The translations under genes were made by a program, and so were the position numbers. From positions 1,178,001 to 1,242,000 of the forward strand of contig CP075369.1 of the NCBI GenBank assembly GCA_019454205.1: a stretch of DNA of 64,000 bases, in the 5' to 3' direction. Shown here piece after piece: positions 1 to 7,774 of this stretch; position 1 is the stretch's first letter; every line of letters starts with the position of its first letter. The stretch comes from Xanthobacteraceae bacterium. Lineage in GTDB: Bacteria > Pseudomonadota > Alphaproteobacteria > Rhizobiales > Xanthobacteraceae. Under the pieces are notes generated by a model. That model did no database searches and was not told the origin of the DNA. It saw only the letters and a list, made by a program, of their open reading frames with translations.

Positions 1-285
1 GAGCCGTCGCTCGGCCTCTCGCCGAAGCTGGTGAAGGAAATCTTCGAGATCGTCGGCCGCATCAACAAAGAGAAGAAGACCACGATCCTGCTAGTCGAGC
101 AGAATGCGAACGTCGCGCTCCATGCCGCCGACTATGGTTACGTGCTCGAAGTCGGCCGCATCGTGATGGAAGACACCTGTGCGCGCCTGCTCGAAAAAGA
201 AGACATCAAGGAATTCTACCTCGGCATGAAGCAGGAAGGCGTGCGCGGCAAGCGCCGCTGGAAAAAGCGGAAAACGTGGCGTTGA
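1..285 (+). CDS. livF: Liv-type ABC transporter ATPase, C-terminal part
   Basis: This is the C-terminal 94 residues of a branched-chain-amino-acid-type (HAAT) ABC ATPase; the 5' end lies outside the window. The sequence opens in the D-loop region (EPSLGLSPKLV) and continues with the LLVEQNANVAL segment in which LivF proteins carry Gln where many ABC ATPases have the switch His. It ends in a very basic tail (GKRRWKKRKTWR). It is followed after 19 bases by an acyl-CoA ligase and then a substrate-binding protein, so the importer probably serves an organic acid that is activated on entry. The same LivF-ligase pair recurs at 55214-57837. Family assignment is firm; the substrate is unknown. Confidence 0.93.
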   Translation, partial: EPSLGLSPKLVKEIFEIVGRINKEKKTTILLVEQNANVALHAADYGYVLEVGRIVMEDTCARLLEKEDIKEFYLGMKQEGVRGKRRWKKRKTWR

Positions 286-304
286 GAGAGGCAGGAGACA
301 TCGC

Positions 305-2176
305 ATGAACATGGCATTGTCCCGCGATCCCGTTACCGGCGTCGAAGTCGATTCCTCGATCCTGAACCTGATCGACCGCGAAACGCTGCCGCGCTATTTC
401 TGGAGCAAGGTGCTGGAGCGCAAGGACAAGATCGCGATGCGCTACAAGCACCTCGGCATCTGGCGCTCGACTACATGGGCGCAATACGGTGAGAACGTAA
501 AGCACACCGGCCTAGGTCTCGCGTCGCTCGGCGTCGCGCGCGGCGACGTGGTCGCGATCATGGCGGAAGGAATGCCGGAATGGCTCTACGCCGATCTCGG
601 CACGCAGGCGATCGGCGGCGTCACCAACGGCGTCTATACGACCGACTCCGCCAAGCAGGTGCAATACATCGTCAGCGACAGCAACACGAAAGTGTTCATC
701 GCGGAGAACGACGAGCAGCTCGACAAGATTCTCGAGGTCCGTGATCGTTGTCCAAGCCTGAAGAAGATTATTGTCGTCGATCAGGAGGGATTGTCCGATT
801 TCTCCGATCCGATGGTCATCAAATTCGAAGATCTGCTGGAACTTGGCCGCGAATTTGAGAAAAAGAATCCGGATTACTGGGACAAGCAACTTGCCGCCGG
901 TAAGCCCGGCGACCTCGCGATCCTGATTTACACCTCCGGTACCACCGGCGCGCCGAAGGGTGCGATGATCAGCCACCGCAACATCCTGTTCCAGATGATG
1001 AACGTCGGGAACGCGTTCGACCTGCGCGAAGGCGACGAGCAGCTTTCTTTTCTTCCGCTTTGCCACATCGCTGAGCGCTCGTTCACCGCGTACTGGCAGA
1101 TCGTCGCCGGAACGGTGGTGAACTTCGCGGAAAGCCCGGAAACCATCGTCGAGAACATGCAGGAAGTGCAGCCGACGGTGTTCTTCGCCGTGCCGCGGCT
1201 TTGGGAGAAATTCTATTCCAGCCTGATCCTGCGTCTGAAGGATGCCGGCCCACTCAGCCAGCTTGCTTACAAGGCAGCGCTTGGCATCGGCAACAAGATT
1301 GCCGAGCGCAAGATGGAGGGGAAGGAGCCGACCGCTTTCCAGAAGTCGATGTTTTGGCTCGCCGATGTGATGGTGCTGCGCAATCTGAAGCGCATGGTCG
1401 GCTTGCATCGTACGCGCTGGATCGTGACCAGCGCCGCGCCGATCTCGCCTGATCTCATCAAGTGGTATCACTCGATTGGCCTCGACCTGCGCGAGGTCTA
1501 CGGCCAGACCGAAAGCGTCGGCATCGTCACCTGTCCGCGCGCGGGAGAGTTGCGCCTTGGCACCATCGGCGTCGCCATGCCGAACATGCAGGTCAAGCTC
1601 AGCCGCGAAAACGAAATCCTGCTGCGCGGGCCTCATGTGTTCATGGGCTACCTGAACAATCCGTCCAAGACCGCAGAAACCATTGTCGATGGCTGGCTGC
1701 ATACCGGCGACGTTGGCGCGCAGGACAATCAGGGCTGGTTCCGCATCACGGACCGCATGAAGGACATCATCATCACCGCGGGCGGCAAGAACATCACGCC
1801 TTCCGAGATCGAGAACCAGTTGAAGTTCTCGCCGTTCATCTCCGATGCGGTCGTGATCGGCGACCAGCGCAAGTTCCTGAGCGCACTGGTGATGATCGAC
1901 TACGACAATGTCGTAAAATACGCGCAGGACCGCGACGTACCGTTCACGAATTTCGCTTCTCTTTGCCGGACCAAGGAAGTGCAGGATCTGATCGAAAGCG
2001 AGATCGAGAAGGTCAACAGGAATTTCGCGCGAGTCGAGACGATCAAGCGGTTTCGCCTGATCGATCAGCAACTCACCGCCGAAGACGACGAGCTGACGCC
2101 GACCATGAAATTAAAAAGAAAATTCGTCAGCGAGAAGTACAAGACACTCATCGACGAAATGTACGCCGGTGCGTGA
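305..2176 (+). CDS. AMP-dependent acyl-CoA synthetase/ligase (long-chain FadD-like)
   Basis: A 623-residue ANL-superfamily ligase that would convert a carboxylic acid, ATP and CoA to acyl-CoA, AMP and pyrophosphate in the cytoplasm. Visible core motifs are the phosphate-binding loop YTSGTTGAPKGAM near residue 209, EVYGQTES, GWLHTGDVG and the hinge/A8 region TAGGKNITPSEIEN near residue 495. A C-terminal lysine-rich TPTMKLKRKF carries the likely catalytic Lys. The length fits the long-chain or bacterial-luciferase-like subgroup. The start is the ATG after GAGAGGCAGGAGAC. It sits between a LivF and a periplasmic binding protein, which suggests activation of the imported substrate. Chain length or aromatic specificity cannot be read from the sequence. 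Confidence 0.9.
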   Translation: MNMALSRDPVTGVEVDSSILNLIDRETLPRYFWSKVLERKDKIAMRYKHLGIWRSTTWAQYGENVKHTGLGLASLGVARGDVVAIMAEGMPEWLYADLGTQAIGGVTNGVYTTDSAKQVQYIVSDSNTKVFIAENDEQLDKILEVRDRCPSLKKIIVVDQEGLSDFSDPMVIKFEDLLELGREFEKKNPDYWDKQLAAGKPGDLAILIYTSGTTGAPKGAMISHRNILFQMMNVGNAFDLREGDEQLSFLPLCHIAERSFTAYWQIVAGTVVNFAESPETIVENMQEVQPTVFFAVPRLWEKFYSSLILRLKDAGPLSQLAYKAALGIGNKIAERKMEGKEPTAFQKSMFWLADVMVLRNLKRMVGLHRTRWIVTSAAPISPDLIKWYHSIGLDLREVYGQTESVGIVTCPRAGELRLGTIGVAMPNMQVKLSRENEILLRGPHVFMGYLNNPSKTAETIVDGWLHTGDVGAQDNQGWFRITDRMKDIIITAGGKNITPSEIENQLKFSPFISDAVVIGDQRKFLSALVMIDYDNVVKYAQDRDVPFTNFASLCRTKEVQDLIESEIEKVNRNFARVETIKRFRLIDQQLTAEDDELTPTMKLKRKFVSEKYKTLIDEMYAGA

Positions 2177-2217
2177 CAGACGTAAGAAACGCCAAACGAA
2201 GAGCAGGGAGTGAAACC

Positions 2218-3396
2218 ATGAAACTGTCCAGACTTCTTCTCGGTGCGACGCTTTTGTCGTTCGCCGGAAGCACGATGGTTGCGACCGCGCAGCAGCGCGG
2301 CGTCACCAAAGACGAAGTCATCATCGGTACCCACACGGACCTTTCCGGCCCGGCGGCGTCCTATGGCACGACTTCGACCAATGCGATCCGCATGAAGATC
2401 GACGAGGTGAACGCGGCTGGCGGCATCCATGGCCGCAAGATCCGCTACATCGTCGAGGATGCGCAATACCAGATCCCGCGCGCCGTACAGGCCGCGAACA
2501 AGCTGATCCAGAAGGACAACGTGTTCGCCATCGTCGCGGCGATGGGCACGCCGATGAACAATGCGGTGCTGCCCGACCAGCTCAAGGCGGGCGTACCGAA
2601 CCTGTTCCCGGTTACGGCCGCGCGCTCCATGAGTGAGCCATTCCACAAACTGAAGTTCGGCATCTTCTTCTCGCTTTATCACGAGCAGATCCGCGCCGGC
2701 GTGAAGTACCTTGTCGAGACCAAGAAGAAAGACAAGGTCTGCGTGCTCTATCAGGAAACCGACTTCGGTAAGGAAATCCTGGAAGGTGTGCAGGATCTCG
2801 CGAAGACGATGAAGTTCAAGATCGTCGAGACGGCGACCAACCGTCCGACCGACACCGACTTCAGCGCGCAGATCACCAAGCTCCGTGCCGCCGGTTGCGA
2901 GATCGTGGCGATGGGCGTGATCGTCCGCGACGCGATCATCCCGTATGCGACTGCACGCAAGCTCGGCTGGACCGATGTCGATTTCGTGTCTACCTCCGCC
3001 AGCTTCGACCAGATCGTTGCCAGCGCGCCGGGTAACGCGACCGAAGGCCTCTACGTCGCCTCCGGTTTCGTGATGCCGTACCGCGACACGGCTTCGCCGG
3101 AAGTCCAGAAGTGGTGGGATGCCTACAAGGCGAAGTTCAACGCCGATCCGAACATTGGTGCGTTCTACGGGCAGGTGATGGCTGACCTGCTAGTGAAGTC
3201 GCTGCAAGATGCCGGACCGAAGCTGACCACGGACGGCTTCATCAAGGCGCTTGAGAACACGAAAGCGTTCCGCTCGATCTTCGGCGGACCGCAGGTCGCA
3301 TTCGGCCCGAACGTCCGTCAGGGTTCGAAGGTAGTCATCATGCATCAGGTGACGGGCGGCCGCTTCAAGGTGATCGACGAAAACGTCAAGTACTGA
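2218..3396 (+). CDS. ABC transporter substrate-binding protein (LivK-like)
   Basis: A 392-residue periplasmic ligand-binding protein of the type I (Leu/Ile/Val-binding) fold, with a Sec signal peptide (basic MKLSR, hydrophobic core, cleavage near ATA-QQ at about residue 24). The mature part starts with the usual VIIGTHTDLSGPAASYG-type strand and contains the two Rossmann-like lobes. It would capture the ligand for the Liv importer whose ATPase is at the left edge. An open upstream extension in the same frame overlaps the ligase gene and was discarded because the ATG at 2218 has an SD (GCAGGGAG) and the signal peptide. A strong terminator follows. The ligand is unknown. Confidence 0.92.
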   Translation: MKLSRLLLGATLLSFAGSTMVATAQQRGVTKDEVIIGTHTDLSGPAASYGTTSTNAIRMKIDEVNAAGGIHGRKIRYIVEDAQYQIPRAVQAANKLIQKDNVFAIVAAMGTPMNNAVLPDQLKAGVPNLFPVTAARSMSEPFHKLKFGIFFSLYHEQIRAGVKYLVETKKKDKVCVLYQETDFGKEILEGVQDLAKTMKFKIVETATNRPTDTDFSAQITKLRAAGCEIVAMGVIVRDAIIPYATARKLGWTDVDFVSTSASFDQIVASAPGNATEGLYVASGFVMPYRDTASPEVQKWWDAYKAKFNADPNIGAFYGQVMADLLVKSLQDAGPKLTTDGFIKALENTKAFRSIFGGPQVAFGPNVRQGSKVVIMHQVTGGRFKVIDENVKY

Positions 3397-3403
3397 TCGC
3401 GAA

Positions 3404-3443
3404 AAACCGGCGCGCCCGAAATGGGCGTGCCGGTTTCCTCTTT
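3404..3443 (+). terminator. Rho-independent terminator after the binding-protein gene
   Basis: A 14-bp stem (3404-3417 pairing with 3423-3436, one G.U pair) closes a GAAAT loop and is followed by TTTCCTCTTT. It separates the Liv/ligase unit from the TetR-led catabolic operon, only 13 bases before the tetR-like start. Confidence 0.85.
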
Positions 3444-3455
3444 GGAGTTTGCGTC

Positions 3456-4121
3456 ATGGCGGCTTCCGGAAAACACCGCGCGGCAAACACCGCGAAACGC
3501 ACGCGGTCTCCGCGTGCCGAAGAAGATCGCCGCTCGGAACTGATTGCTATTTCCGCGAAGCTGTTTCGTGAGAAGGGCTACGACAAAACCACGGTGCGCG
3601 ATATTTCGTCCGCCGCCGGCATCCAGTCCGGTAGCTGGTTTTACTACTTCAAGACCAAGCACGACATCCTCGCGGCCGCGGTCGAGGAGGGTATGCGTCA
3701 GGCGCTTGCGCAGATTGAGGAGATTGCCGGCGACAAGTCTCCGCCGCGCGAGAAATTTCGCAAGCTGGTGCTGACACACCTTCGCACAGTGCTGCTGCCC
3801 GAACAGCACTTCATTCCACTTCTTTTATACGAGTGGAAATCCATGGGCCGCCCGGAGCGCAAACGCGTGGTCGCGATCAAGGATCGCTATGAAGCGATCT
3901 GGGACGGCGTTATCGCCGAACTCGACAAGAGCGGCGACTGGGCGATGCCGACGCGCATGGACCGTCTGTTTCTCTTTGGCGCGTTGAACTGGACCGCGCA
4001 ATGGTACCGCGCGGGCGAACGCCTCACGATAGAGCAACTCGCGGAACGCGCCGTCACCTTCTGCCTGCGCACGCCGGAACCCGGAAATGTGGTTTCGATG
4101 CCGCGCAAGGCGAGACGGTAG
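3456..4121 (+). CDS. TetR/AcrR-family transcriptional regulator
   Basis: A 221-residue one-domain-plus-ligand-domain repressor. The N-terminal helix-turn-helix is clear (KLFREKGYDKTTVRDIS followed by AAGIQSGSWFYYFKTK, about residues 28-68). The C-terminal region has no recognisable motif, as usual for the ligand pocket. It is the first gene of a co-directional catabolic operon and probably senses an acyl-CoA intermediate, as regulators of liu/atu-like operons do (inference). No clear palindrome was found in the short space before it. The start ATG follows TTTGGAG. Confidence 0.9.
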   Translation: MAASGKHRAANTAKRTRSPRAEEDRRSELIAISAKLFREKGYDKTTVRDISSAAGIQSGSWFYYFKTKHDILAAAVEEGMRQALAQIEEIAGDKSPPREKFRKLVLTHLRTVLLPEQHFIPLLLYEWKSMGRPERKRVVAIKDRYEAIWDGVIAELDKSGDWAMPTRMDRLFLFGALNWTAQWYRAGERLTIEQLAERAVTFCLRTPEPGNVVSMPRKARR

Positions 4122-4129
4122 GAGCGCTC

Positions 4130-4990
4130 ATGCAGTATCGCTCCGTATTCCGTCAGGGCTTGCTGGAGGGGCAGATCGTTGTCGTTTCCGGTGGAGGCAG
4201 CGGCATCGGCCGGTGCATCGCGCACGAAGCGGCCGCACTTGGTGCCCATGTCGTGCTGATCGGCCGCCGCGCGGAGAATCTGGAAAAAGTCGCGAACGAG
4301 ATCGCCGAGGACGGCGGTAAGGCGGATTTTTTCGCGAGCGACATTCGTGACGAAGCGCGCGTGAAGGAAACCGTCTCGCAGGTCGTTGCAAAGCACGGCC
4401 GCGTCGACGCACTGGTGAACAATGCTGGTGGCCAGTTTCCCGCACCTTTGGAAAAAATCTCCGCAAATGGCTGGCAGGCCGTCCTGAACACGAACCTGAT
4501 GGGCGGCTTCCTGTTCGCGCGCGAATGCTACACGCAGTCGATGAAGGGGCGCGGCGGCGCCATCGTGAACATCATCGCGGACATGTGGGGCGGTATGCCC
4601 GGCATGGGCCATAGCGGCGCGGCCCGCGCGGGCATGCTCAATTTCACCGAAACCGCCGCGGTGGAATGGGCGCCGGTGCGTGTCAATGCGGTTGCGCCGG
4701 GCTGGATCGCTTCGAGCGGCCTCGATACCTATCCGCCCGCCATGCAGCAGATGATCCGTGGGCTTTCAGAGCATGTACCGCTCGCGCGTATCGGCCGCGA
4801 GGCGGAAGTCTCTTCCGCCGTCATGTTCCTGCTTTCCGAAGGCGCGGCTTTCATTTCCGGTTCGTGTCTGCGCGTCGATGGCGGCGCGCCGAACGCGCGG
4901 CGTCACATGCCGCTGTCGCCGCAACGCAAAGCCAATGCGGTTTACGACGGCTTCCATCGCGCAGTAGCCCCGAAAGTGTTGCAGGACTGA
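4130..4990 (+). CDS. SDR oxidoreductase of the PECR/dienoyl-CoA-reductase-like branch
   Basis: A 286-residue short-chain dehydrogenase with the Rossmann motif GGGSGIGRC near residue 21 and NNAG at 97-100. The usual catalytic YxxxK is replaced by HSGAARAG at residues 161-168, with His in the Tyr position and Arg one place after the Lys position. This block is typical of peroxisomal trans-2-enoyl-CoA reductase and related dienoyl-CoA reductases, so an acyl-CoA C=C reduction is more likely than alcohol oxidation. Genes of this type occur in acyclic-terpene (atu) clusters. The start is the ATG nine bases after tetR, with GGAG before it; the longer open frame upstream lies inside tetR. Confidence 0.85.
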   Translation: MQYRSVFRQGLLEGQIVVVSGGGSGIGRCIAHEAAALGAHVVLIGRRAENLEKVANEIAEDGGKADFFASDIRDEARVKETVSQVVAKHGRVDALVNNAGGQFPAPLEKISANGWQAVLNTNLMGGFLFARECYTQSMKGRGGAIVNIIADMWGGMPGMGHSGAARAGMLNFTETAAVEWAPVRVNAVAPGWIASSGLDTYPPAMQQMIRGLSEHVPLARIGREAEVSSAVMFLLSEGAAFISGSCLRVDGGAPNARRHMPLSPQRKANAVYDGFHRAVAPKVLQD

Positions 4991-4994
4991 AACG

Positions 4995-6608
4995 ATGCCG
5001 GTGTTTGTATCCCGCATCTCGCGCGACGCCGCCTTTGAGGACAATCGCGCATACATGCTGGCGCAAATTGCCGCGATGCGGGCGTTGGAACAACGCACGC
5101 GCGATACGTCCGCGAAAGCGGGTCCGCGCTTCGCCAAGCGCGGGCAGTTGCTCCCGCGTGAACGTCTCGCGCTTCTGCTTGACGCCAATGCGCCGTTTTT
5201 CGAACTCTCTGCGCTATCCGGCTATATGCTGGACAAGCCTGACCCGGCGGCTTCGATTCCGGGAAGCGGCATCGCGGTCTGTATCGGTTACGTTTCCAGC
5301 GTGCGTTGCCTGATCATCGCCGATGACTCCGGCATCGACGCAGGCGCGCTGCAGCCCATGGGGCTGGAGAAATTTCAGCGTGCGCAGAGCATCGCGTTGG
5401 ATCACAAACTGCCGTTCATCCACCTCGTCGAGTCGGCGGGCGCTAACTTGCTCGGCTACCGCGTGGAAGACTTCGTGCGGGGCGGGGGCAACTTCTGCGG
5501 TCTCGCGCGGCTCTCGGCGGCAGGCAACCCTGTGGTCGCGCTGGTCCATGGCTCGTCTACTGCGGGCGGGGCCTACATGACCGGGCTTTCCGATTATGTC
5601 GTGATGGTACGCGACCGCGCGAAGGCATTTCTTGCCGGTCCGCCATTGCTGAAAGCCGCGACCGGGGAAATCGCCACCGACGAAGAACTCGGCGGTGCGC
5701 AGATGCACGGCTCGGTTTCGGGTCTTGCCGAGTATCTCGCCGACAACGATGCCGAAGGCATCCGTATCGTGCGCGACCTTATGAAGAGTATTGGCGCAAG
5801 AGACGAGTGGCCTTCGGGGGAAGGCGTGAAACCGCCGCGCCTGCCTGCGGATGATCTGCTCGGCCTGATGCCGAAGGATGGCCGCAAGCCTGTCGATATG
5901 CGCGAGGTTGCGGCGCGCATCGTTGACGATTCCGAACTTCTCGAATTCAAGGCCGATTACGGCCCCGGCACGGTCTGTCTGCACGCGAGCATTTGCGGCG
6001 AGCAGGTGGGCATCCTCACCAACAATGGCCCCATCGATCCTGCCGGAGCGAACAAGGCCACGCATTTCATTCAGGCGTGCTGCCAGAGCGATGTCGCGCT
6101 GGTCTATCTGCAAAACACCACCGGCTATCTCGTCGGCAAGGAGCCGGAACGCGCCGGCATGATCAAGCACGGCTCGAAGATGATTCAGGCCGTTGCCAAT
6201 GCGTCCGTTCCGCAAGTCACCATCATGTGCGGCGCGTCCTATGGCGCGGGCAATTACGGCATGTGCGGCCGCGGCTTCGATCCGGATTTCTTGTTCTCGT
6301 GGCCGAACGCGAAGACGTCCGTGATGGGCGCGGAGCAGGCGGCAAACACGATGGTCAACGTCATGACCGACGCCGCGAAGGCCAAGGGCAACGGCGCCGA
6401 TATGGCGATGCTGGAAGCGTTGAAGCAGAAGGTGATCGAGAATTTCGAGCGGCAGATGCCTGCGTTCTACACATCCGGCCGGATGCTGGACGACGGCGTG
6501 ATCGATCCGCGCGACACGCGCAACGTAATCGCGTTTGCGCTTTCGGTTTGCCGGGCGGGACAACGAAAACATTTGCGGCCGACCAGCTTCGGCGTCGCAC
6601 GTCCGTAA
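4995..6608 (+). CDS. Acyl-CoA carboxylase, carboxyltransferase (beta) subunit
   Basis: A 537-residue biotin-dependent carboxyltransferase of the methylcrotonyl-/geranyl-/propionyl-CoA carboxylase beta family. It would transfer CO2 from carboxybiotin to an acyl-CoA. Both oxyanion-hole regions are visible: HGSSTAGGAYMTG in the N-domain and GASYGAGNYGMCGRGFDP in the C-domain, followed by VMGAEQAANTM. The acyl-CoA pocket strip before STAGGAY reads NFCGLARLSAAGNP, unlike the GRIFFNQA strip usual in methylcrotonyl-CoA carboxylases, so a bulkier or different substrate is possible (inference). The alpha subunit is two genes downstream. Start ATG 4 bases after the SDR stop. Confidence 0.88.
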   Translation: MPVFVSRISRDAAFEDNRAYMLAQIAAMRALEQRTRDTSAKAGPRFAKRGQLLPRERLALLLDANAPFFELSALSGYMLDKPDPAASIPGSGIAVCIGYVSSVRCLIIADDSGIDAGALQPMGLEKFQRAQSIALDHKLPFIHLVESAGANLLGYRVEDFVRGGGNFCGLARLSAAGNPVVALVHGSSTAGGAYMTGLSDYVVMVRDRAKAFLAGPPLLKAATGEIATDEELGGAQMHGSVSGLAEYLADNDAEGIRIVRDLMKSIGARDEWPSGEGVKPPRLPADDLLGLMPKDGRKPVDMREVAARIVDDSELLEFKADYGPGTVCLHASICGEQVGILTNNGPIDPAGANKATHFIQACCQSDVALVYLQNTTGYLVGKEPERAGMIKHGSKMIQAVANASVPQVTIMCGASYGAGNYGMCGRGFDPDFLFSWPNAKTSVMGAEQAANTMVNVMTDAAKAKGNGADMAMLEALKQKVIENFERQMPAFYTSGRMLDDGVIDPRDTRNVIAFALSVCRAGQRKHLRPTSFGVARP

Positions 6609-6619
6609 GGGAGAAGACC

Positions 6620-7774
6620 ATGTTCACGCAGGAACACGAGGCCGTCCGCCGCACGATTGCGCGCTTCGTGCAGGAAGAACTGAACCCGCATGTCAATGAA
6701 TGGGAAGATGCGGAAACCTATCCTGCGCATGAAGTCATCAAGAAACTAGGCAAGCTCGGACTTCTCGGCCTGACCAAGCCGGAAGCCTATGGCGGCGCCG
6801 GGTTGGACCATTCCTATTCCGTGATCATGGCCGAGGAACTCGGCGCGTGCCGTTGCGGCGGTGTGCCAATGTCTATCGGCGTTCATACCGACATGGCGAC
6901 GCCTGCGCTCGCGCGCTTCGGCTCCGACGAGTTGCGGAAGGAGTTTCTCGCGCCTGCTATCGCAGGTGATTTGTTGTCTTGCATCGGTGTTTCCGAACCG
7001 GGCGCGGGTTCGGATGTTTCCTCGATCAAGACCAAGGCCCGCAAGGACGGCGACGACTATGTGATCGACGGCGGCAAAATGTGGATCACGAACGGCACGC
7101 AGGCGGATTTCATGTGCTGCCTCGCCAACACATCGGACGGCGACCCGCATCGCAACAAATCGCTCATCGTCATCCCGATGAAGTCGAAGGGCGTCTCCAT
7201 CGAGAAGAAGATCAAGAAGATCGGCATGAATGCCTCCGACACGGCGCTCATCCATTTCGACGGTGTGCGCGTGCCGCAGCGGAACCGCATCGGCGACGAA
7301 GGCAAGGGCTTCACCTACCAGATGCTCCAGTTTCAGGAGGAGCGGCTATGGGGTGCCGCCAATTGCCTCAAGATGATGGAAACCGCGATCAACGACACCA
7401 TCGACTACACGCGCCAACGCAAGATTTTCGGCGAGCCGGTGCTGAACAACCAAAGCGTACACTTCAAGCTGGCGGAATTGCAGAGCGAGGTCGAGGCGCT
7501 GCGCGCGCTGGTTTATCGCACCACCGAGATGCTGGTCGCTGGCGGCGACATGACCAAGCTCGCCTCGATGGCGAAGCTGAAGGCCGGGCGTCTGGTTCGA
7601 CAGGTCGCTGACGAATGCCTGCAATACTGGGGCGGCATGGGCTTCACCTGGGAGAATCAGGTGTCGCGGCTGTTTCGTGACGGGCGGCTTGTTTCCATCG
7701 GTGCTGGAGCGGACGAAGTCATGCTCTCCATCATCGCGAAATACATGGGCATCCTGCCGCCGCGGACGCAGTGA
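6620..7774 (+). CDS. Acyl-CoA dehydrogenase
   Basis: A 384-residue FAD-dependent acyl-CoA dehydrogenase. Seen: SEPGAGSD and the WITNG flavin-binding motif, FQEERLW in helix G, and the C-terminal QYWGGMGF. The EGT Glu used as base by short- and medium-chain enzymes is absent (GAGADEV instead). The base is probably the Glu of EERL, as in isovaleryl-CoA and long-chain enzymes; this fits a beta-branched substrate. It lies between the two carboxylase subunits, so it likely makes the alpha,beta-unsaturated CoA ester that is then carboxylated. Electrons would go to ETF, which is not encoded here. Start ATG after GGGAGAAG. Confidence 0.92.
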   Translation: MFTQEHEAVRRTIARFVQEELNPHVNEWEDAETYPAHEVIKKLGKLGLLGLTKPEAYGGAGLDHSYSVIMAEELGACRCGGVPMSIGVHTDMATPALARFGSDELRKEFLAPAIAGDLLSCIGVSEPGAGSDVSSIKTKARKDGDDYVIDGGKMWITNGTQADFMCCLANTSDGDPHRNKSLIVIPMKSKGVSIEKKIKKIGMNASDTALIHFDGVRVPQRNRIGDEGKGFTYQMLQFQEERLWGAANCLKMMETAINDTIDYTRQRKIFGEPVLNNQSVHFKLAELQSEVEALRALVYRTTEMLVAGGDMTKLASMAKLKAGRLVRQVADECLQYWGGMGFTWENQVSRLFRDGRLVSIGAGADEVMLSIIAKYMGILPPRTQ

